Source of the DNA: Talpa occidentalis
Lineage: Eukaryota > Chordata > Mammalia > Eulipotyphla > Talpidae
DNA: 64,000 bases
Direction of reading: 5' to 3'
Assembly: GCF_014898055.3 (NCBI RefSeq)
Contig: NW_023601543.1
Coordinates: 66,229,782 to 66,293,781, forward strand
Shown here: positions 58,591-64,000 of the stretch, one piece after another
Layout of the letters: the number at the start of each line of letters is the position of its first letter
Position numbering within the stretch: the stretch's first letter is position 1
Made by a program: the position numbers and the translations under genes
The notes under the pieces: model-generated
Told to the model about the DNA's origin: nothing
The model's input: only the letters and a program-made list of their open reading frames with translations
Database searches by the model: none

Positions 58591-58849
58591 CCTCAAATAT
58601 TTGCCATTTGTTTCACGGTCGTAATACTGATACTAGTCCACCATTTCAGGAGTATAATTAAATCAATCCTCTGTACCTGACACAAACACAAAATAAACAA
58701 AAAAGTTCCTGGTTAACAAATCTAACTGTGCTCTTAGTCCCGTTGTTTCTAAACTTGACATGCTATCTGATACTACCAATTTGAAGCACTCCTCTCTTAA
58801 CATCTCTAACTTTTTGGTTTTCTGGTCTCCTCTCCCTTCCTCCCTGCCA

Positions 58850-58975
58850 ACCTGTCTGAATGCCATCAAGATCAGTACCACTCGGGGTGATCTGAGAGCC
58901 AGCACCATCACTATCATTTGAAACCCTATTAGAAACGATAATTCCCAGGCCCCATCCCACACATGATTCTTGTGA
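58850..58975 (-). mobile_element. MER5A-like hAT MITE remnant, antisense
   Basis: 'gagagccagcaccatcacta' and 'attagaaacgataattccca ggccccatcccacac' match the reverse complement of the MER5-type core (AGCATCACCTGGGAACTTGTTAGAAATGCAAATTCTCGGGCCCCACCCC from memory, in forward sense). Confidence 0.5.
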
Positions 58976-59169
58976 CTATCGTGCATGCTAGTGTTTGTGA
59001 TCCACTATGCTTAACCATGTTCTCTCTGCTGGAGATATATGGGAGAAATCCATATATAGCAGGGATCCTCTGTGAGGGAGTCGCTCAAACAGGGTAGATG
59101 TGAATACATCCACATTTTAAAATTAATTGCTATCAAAATGATGTTTCTCATGAGAAATGGCAGTTTACA

Positions 59170-59335
59170 AATAATAATAGCCACCAATGATAATAACTAT
59201 CATTTTTAGGGCAAACAATATGTCCTAGGTATTATGAGAATCTGTTAACATACTTGATCTCACTTATCAGTTATTGTAACTGTTACAGATGAGAAAACTG
59301 ACTCTTAGAGAAAGAAGCAGAACATTTTCCCTCCA
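59170..59335 (-). mobile_element. MIR SINE, antisense
   Basis: 'aacaatatgtcctaggtatt atgagaatctgttaacatac ttgatctcactta' followed by 'cagatgagaaaactgactct tagagaaag' follows the reverse complement of MIR. Confidence 0.7.
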
Positions 59336-59605
59336 AATTCCATGTCCTTGACCACCATATTATTGTCTCTCACATAGAGTAGGAAAGGAAGTCTTAAAGG
59401 AAGTCCTAAAAAGAAGACTCAGCAGAAGTGATTGAAGTTGACTGGTCAAACAATTATAGGAAAAACCAGAAATGTTGGCAGGAAATCTAGGTGCAGAAAG
59501 AAGGAACTCCTTAAGAAGTAAACCATAATCACAGATTGATTTACTGAAAAAAAATTATAATCTAAAGGCCACAGATGATATAGAATTTTTTTTAAAGTTC
59601 TATGG

Positions 59606-59853
59606 GGCCTCCCTGGTGGCACAAGGGGTTAAGCACCGCACTATGAAGCAATCTGCAGTCTCTGCAGCACGAGTTCCATCCCCATCTGGCCAGGGAGAAA
59701 CCCACATGGCAAGGCAGACCTCTCCTGTCTCCCTGTTGCTCCCTTCAGCAGTGTATTTCAGTCAATCTACCTGTTCTGCTCCCCTCTCTCAACCCCCACA
59801 TCTCTGGCCTGTGCCCCAGGCTCTTGTATGCATAAATAAATCTTTTTTAAAAA
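59606..59853 (+). mobile_element. tRNA-derived SINE, sense copy 12
   Basis: Imperfect duplication AAAGTTCTATGG (59594-59605) against AATGTTCCATGG (59854-59865). Head GGCCTCCCTGGTGGCACAAG. The B box has changed to GTTCCATCCCC. A stretch of about 20 bp is missing from the usual CTCTGTCTCTGGTGAATCCT region. Older copy. Confidence 0.88.
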
Positions 59854-59865
59854 AATGTTCCATGG

Positions 59866-61829
59866 ATTCTGTTCATCTGTTCTCTGCGTCCCAAGGTTTA
59901 CAAATAAAAGTCAGGCACTAATAAAATGTTTAGGGAACAATGGTTAGTTATTAAAAAAAAAAAGTGACATGGAGAAAAAGCACTTTGATAATTAGGTGGA
60001 AAGGGGATAAATGAAGTGAGGGTAGAAAAAGGGAAGTTACTAATAGCCAGGATAGATTCTCTGCTTCATAGGTACAGGAAACTGGACTGTAGCCAGTAAG
60101 TCAACTCTAACTGATTTTAAAATAAAGTACCACTTTTATTCACTTTTAAATTAAGTGACGATTTGCTCATGATATTCTCTCCAATGGGTAAATCCATTCA
60201 GGAGATGAAAGCTAGATGTGGAGGTGATGAAGTGGCAAGAACCAAGAGGAAGACAACACCTGTTATGAGCTGAAAGTAACCAGAAAGGCCAATAATGCTG
60301 GGAGTTGGGAGATGTCAAAGACAGGCTGGCAGAAACAGGCCAAGCCTATAAAGGGCACTTTAACATGGAGACCCTTTAGCCCAATGTGCAAACCACCTTG
60401 AGATTTAGGAGTACAATACAGCTGACTAGGTTGATTTCTTTCAGTTACATTTGCGTTCTGAGTATGTCATCTGGTCAGCTATTGACACACGTGTAAAGTC
60501 CTAAACTCTGGCAGTGCAATATTTGCATCATTTAACATATGATTCATTTTTTTCTGTGTTCACTTTTCACTAGTTTATTAGAAATTGACCCTTTTAAAAT
60601 TTTTTGCCATTTTCTGATTCCTATTTTGTCTCTATCACAGTTTTTATACCTCTTTTAGAAGGATAAACTACAGAATATATGGGAACATACTTTCATATTC
60701 ATTTCTTATTCATGTTCCAAACAGCATTCAGCATTCTGATTTTCTTCTATTATCCCATGATTTTTATGGATTATGAATTATCTTTTGAACATTTATTAAC
60801 ATGTAACTGTAAGTACACTTACTAGGCACTTACAATATATTGAGCAGACCTAGGCATTGGGTAACAGAGAAGGCTGAGCCTGAGAGAAATAAGGTCAGTT
60901 TTATCCGTTTAGCAGAAAAGGGGGTGATTCATTCTAGGACAGCTGGAAAATTTTCCCAAGAAGTGAATTGGGCTAGTATGGAAGGATGAATAAGGAGTTC
61001 ATTACTGGAAAAGAAAAAAAGATACCTCTAACACCTCCCTTTCCAAATTTGGTAATGTTGGCAGCATTTAACTTAAAATAACCAGAAAAGAAAGAGTAAA
61101 ATGCCAATAACACAAGCAGAAATGCTTCGGGGGAGGGAGGATTGTGCCTTTAAACACACTTCAGGTTTGAAAGTAAATGTTTATAAAACAGGATTCACAA
61201 TCAAGGGAAAGGGGTGGAGGAGGAAGAAGTTCAGTTTGTTTTCTTGTATTAAGTTAAACAAATGAGTAAAAATATCAGTATCTGGGCTAGGGAGCACATA
61301 TACTACTTTTCAAAAAGATCCTAAGTTGGAAAATGAAAGCACATGGAACGTTATCCAAAAACATATTTGCCTGAGTGTTCGATATTCCTATTTTCGTTAA
61401 GGGTTCTAAAGTGAGTTGGCCCAAGAACGTAGGAGCACACCCGCATCCGATAATCTCTTGATTGAATCAATCAACAGCCACCTAATCAACTTCTTAGTTA
61501 CCCTAACTTACGCACCTTCCTATTCTTCAAAGACTGGCCTGATTTACTGTGACGATCACAAGGTATTCATATAGCTCTAAGTTTGACACTCCACCTCTTC
61601 ACCCTTTCATTCAATTATTTCCTCTTAAATTCCATTAGCTTCGCTTTTCTCCTGAAGGGACACTTAGAAAATACATCAATAGCGCAATTAGAAAACCAAT
61701 GGCTGCAGCAACAGCATGAACACACTAATTTCTAGCCCTATCCCTCTCGAGGCTGTTCGTACCAATGATCAAAATCAGCGGACCAGGAAGAAGGAAAAAG
61801 CTGAGGCAGTAAGGAAGGTCGTTCCCTTC
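59866..61829. other. Unassigned sequence upstream of the CpG island
   Basis: 60785-60900 is weakly L2-like in antisense ('aggcacttacaatatattga gcagacctaggcattggg'). On the minus strand a consensus-like donor GTGC|GTAAGTT occurs at about 61511, but no matching coding exon is visible. The G+C content rises from about 61700 towards the island. Confidence 0.4.
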
Positions 61830-63070
61830 CTCCCACTCCCCTCAAGCCAGCCCCCCCCCTCCTTCCCCGGTCCCCCAGGGCTGCACCGCGACCTCGTGCA
61901 GGAGCCCCCCTCCCCTGACCCGCCCCCGCTGTCACCCGCCACAGGCTAGAAAACAGTCATAGTCTTTGTTAAAATGTTCATGAATACAATGGACCAGAAG
62001 ACGGACACATTCCCGGGAGTGGGGGTGAAGGAAAGTCACAGGAACGCCACGCCCTCCCTGGCACTAGCCCGGAGCGACAGCCCACCTCCCCCAAATCCTC
62101 ACCCGAGCCGGAGGAAGAGTCCTGGCAACTCAGCACTTGGAGGCGGCAGCGCGGGGGAAGGGGTGGGCCCGTGACGCCGCTCAGGGGCACCTAGCGGGGG
62201 GACTGAACTTGAAGCTGGGACACCCTCCAGCACCCTTGGCTGGCTTCCCGCTCCTGCCAAGCCTGAGCGCGGACTTCCAGCCTCCGAAACCCTTTGCTTC
62301 CCTGTCTCGGCACACGTACCCTCCCCGGCTCCCGCCGGCACGCACTCCGCTCCCCACGCGGCCGGGGACACCCTCAAGCAGCGTGGGCTCCCCTGCCACC
62401 GCACGCCTGGCCCGTGTCTCCTAACGGAAAGGAAGGTTTCCGGGCGCAGTTACCCCCACACACCCCGTCCCCTGCCCAGATGCTCCGCCGAACCCCGTCC
62501 CCGCCGCTGAGCCCCGCGCCGCCGCCCCACTCACCGCGCGCCCCGCGCCGCTACTCCGCGGTCCGCGAGCCTCCAGCCGCGCCTGCGCGCTCCCACCGCC
62601 GCTGAGCCCAGCCGAAGCCTGGAGCAGGGCGAGGGGCAGGGCGCTGGGAAATAGCGGGGGCCGGGCAGGGCGGGGTTAGGAGGGAGGGTGGGGCCAGGCT
62701 GGGTGGGAAACGGAGGGGCGGGGCCTCCGACGCCCGGGTCCGGAAGAACTAGCGCTCCGGGCCCGGGGCTCTAGCGCCACGACCTAGAGGACCGAGCAGA
62801 AAGCTAGCACACAAGTCTTCGAAACCTCTCGGTGGACCCCCACACTCATCCTCCAGAACAGCCAGCCCTCACGGGACCCCCGCGCCCCTCTCTGAAACCA
62901 CCCGATCTTTGCCAACCTTCATCCTTTTGCCAGTCTCACCGCACGTCATTCTCCGCCCTGCCTTCCCCAGACCCCCGCCCGGGGGTGCACGCAGCGCACG
63001 GGAGGTGAGGGGCGCCCAGACAAGCACACGCACACGCCCGTGCTGGGCACCCTTGCTAACGTGTGTCTTT
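61830..63070. promoter_or_regulatory. CpG island, probable gene promoter
   Basis: CpG dinucleotides become frequent from about 61880 and are densest at 62100-62780, in sharp contrast to the AT-rich, CpG-poor remainder of the window. GC boxes (GGGCGG type) are at 62668-62676 and 62713-62721, and GGGGCGGGGCC-type sites are repeated. There is no good TATA box, as expected for a CpG-island promoter. Splice donors point out of the island on both strands (minus at 62534-62533 and 62939-62938; plus at 63005-63006), so divergent transcription is possible. Long open frames on either strand here come from the scarcity of AT-rich stop codons. Confidence 0.85.
62535..62650 (-). other. Probable non-coding first exon, minus strand
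   Basis: The minus strand shows GGGGCGCGCG|GTGAGTGGGG with GT at 62534-62533, a near-perfect donor in the densest part of the CpG island. The exon would run from a start site around 62600-62650 to 62535. GC boxes at 62668 and 62713 lie just upstream of this start. No ATG with a good context and a long frame lies inside it, so it is most likely 5' UTR, with translation starting in a downstream exon to the left. The start site cannot be fixed from sequence alone. If correct, intron 1 spans at least 44 kb to the next candidate exon at 18690. Confidence 0.55.
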
Positions 63071-63074
63071 GCAG

Positions 63075-64000
63075 TACGCGAGCCAGATCATGGTTGTTGA
63101 TTACCCAACCTTTGCCCACCGCTGCAGCTCAGCCCTTTCCCTGACAACAAACTATTTCTGTTGTTTCTGAACTTTTGGTGGCAACAATCTGCTTTTTCTT
63201 AAAGAGTCCCGAAAAAAACCCACCCGCATATCTTGGAGAGAAGAACACAGGTTGTCAAGTAAGACCCATCTTTGACTCTGCCGTTTAAAGCAGGCTCTCT
63301 AGAATCTGAGCCTTCTAAAAGTCCCTGTGAGAAATAGAATATTTGGCTTGTGCTGTGTGGACTTTGCCCTAGTGGTTTCAGGTTTTCTGGCATTTAGCAT
63401 TTTAAGGAGGCTAACTTGATTATTATTCCATGCTGCATGCGTGCTTAGTTTTAAGTCCTATGCTTTTCTGTTTAGAATCTGGTCAGCTGTGCTATCTCAC
63501 GTGCCTTCCGATCAGCTATTAAAATAAACACACCTGCGTGAATCCACAGTGAATTGGGCTGTGGCTGTGATTTACCCCAAATTACTTTTCCTTTCTTTTT
63601 TGACTTTACTTATGATAGAATTCAGAAACATTTGGCATAGTAAGGATGAAAAAAAATTGCCACAGGGCCACAGCAATAGCCCTTCCTGGCCAGTATTTTG
63701 ACTCTGATGGCAGCATTTGGGGGACAGTCTGGTAATTACCCTTAGGTATCTGAATATTCTGAAATTCTTTCCATTAACCTTCGTGGTTCTTCCATTTGTG
63801 TATTTTACAAACCAGAATTCCTTGAACTCACTTTTGTTTTGCATTTGCCAAAAAAGCATAGGGGGGTGGCAGAAATGACCTGTAAGAGGGTATGCATATT
63901 GGTACACGTGTGTAGGGTAAAGAAAATATCAGGCTTTTCTGCCCTTCCGCCATCAGGATAGATGATGGATCCTTGTCCTGAATGCATGCCTGATGGTGGG
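63075..64000. other. Unassigned sequence right of the CpG island
   Basis: A plus-strand acceptor (GTGTGTCTTTGCAG, AG at 63073-63074) could start an exon of a divergent non-coding transcript, with the donor at 63005 belonging to an earlier exon. An E-box CACGTG lies at 63498-63503. No coding exon or repeat recognised. Confidence 0.35.

Noticed and set aside
62099..62605. Several open frames of about 70-103 codons on both strands
   Set aside because: High G+C in the CpG island removes stop codons. The frames overlap on both strands and lack conserved domains. Treated as promoter and 5' UTR sequence.
1..64000. CRISPR arrays, bacterial operons or phage-like modules
   Set aside because: No evenly spaced direct repeats with unique spacers and no compact gene arrangement. 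All repeats seen are mammalian retroelements, MITEs or simple repeats.

Overview
This is nuclear DNA from a placental mammal, and almost all of it is intronic or intergenic. The evidence is the dense mix of ancient mammalian repeats (MIR, L2, hAT-type MER5/MER20-like elements, old L1 with ORF2 remnants), lineage-specific young L1 tails, and one CpG island. No bacterial-style gene, CRISPR array, rRNA or free-standing tRNA gene is visible. Twelve copies of one tRNA-headed SINE of about 250-290 bp are spread over the window; nearly all are framed by target-site duplications. The head motif (TGGCGCAGTGG A box, GGTTCGATCCC B box) followed by this body is not the primate Alu, carnivore SINEC, equine ERE, cetartiodactyl CHR or vespertilionid Ves sequence as I know them. 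I lean towards a laurasiatherian, perhaps a bat, but this is inference without a database.

Layout. 1-19 kb is AT-rich single-copy sequence with SINEs, MIR/L2 and MER fragments. It contains a MER20-like element split by an L1 fragment (11.6-12.6 kb) and three small candidate exons on the minus strand (6.05-6.23, 17.87-17.92, 18.65-18.69 kb). 19-21.7 kb is a rearranged old L1 whose 5' part carries degenerate tandem units of about 30 bp; a small inverted-repeat DNA transposon interrupts it. 21.8-38.7 kb is mostly unassigned sequence with SINEs and short antisense L1 tails, plus a possible ZNF143-type promoter motif near 33.6 kb. 39-44.4 kb is an old L1 carrying a 5'-inverted young L1 and a SINE. 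44.5-50.9 kb is unclassified. 51-52.4 kb holds two nested young L1 copies; the inner one seems to carry a 3' transduction. 52.8-56.5 kb is an old L1 and 56.5-57.6 kb an L2. 57.8-61.8 kb has SINEs, MIR and MER fragments. 61.8-63.1 kb is a CpG island with GC boxes and strong splice donors on both strands.

Functional reading. The only clear gene-control region is the CpG island. The best fit is a minus-strand gene with a non-coding first exon ending at 62535 and a very long first intron filling most of the window; the candidate minus-strand exons could belong to it. I could not name that gene. A divergent plus-strand transcript is possible. No new biochemical system is visible. The most informative content is retrotransposition history: nested insertion, 3' transduction, twin priming and SINE subfamilies.
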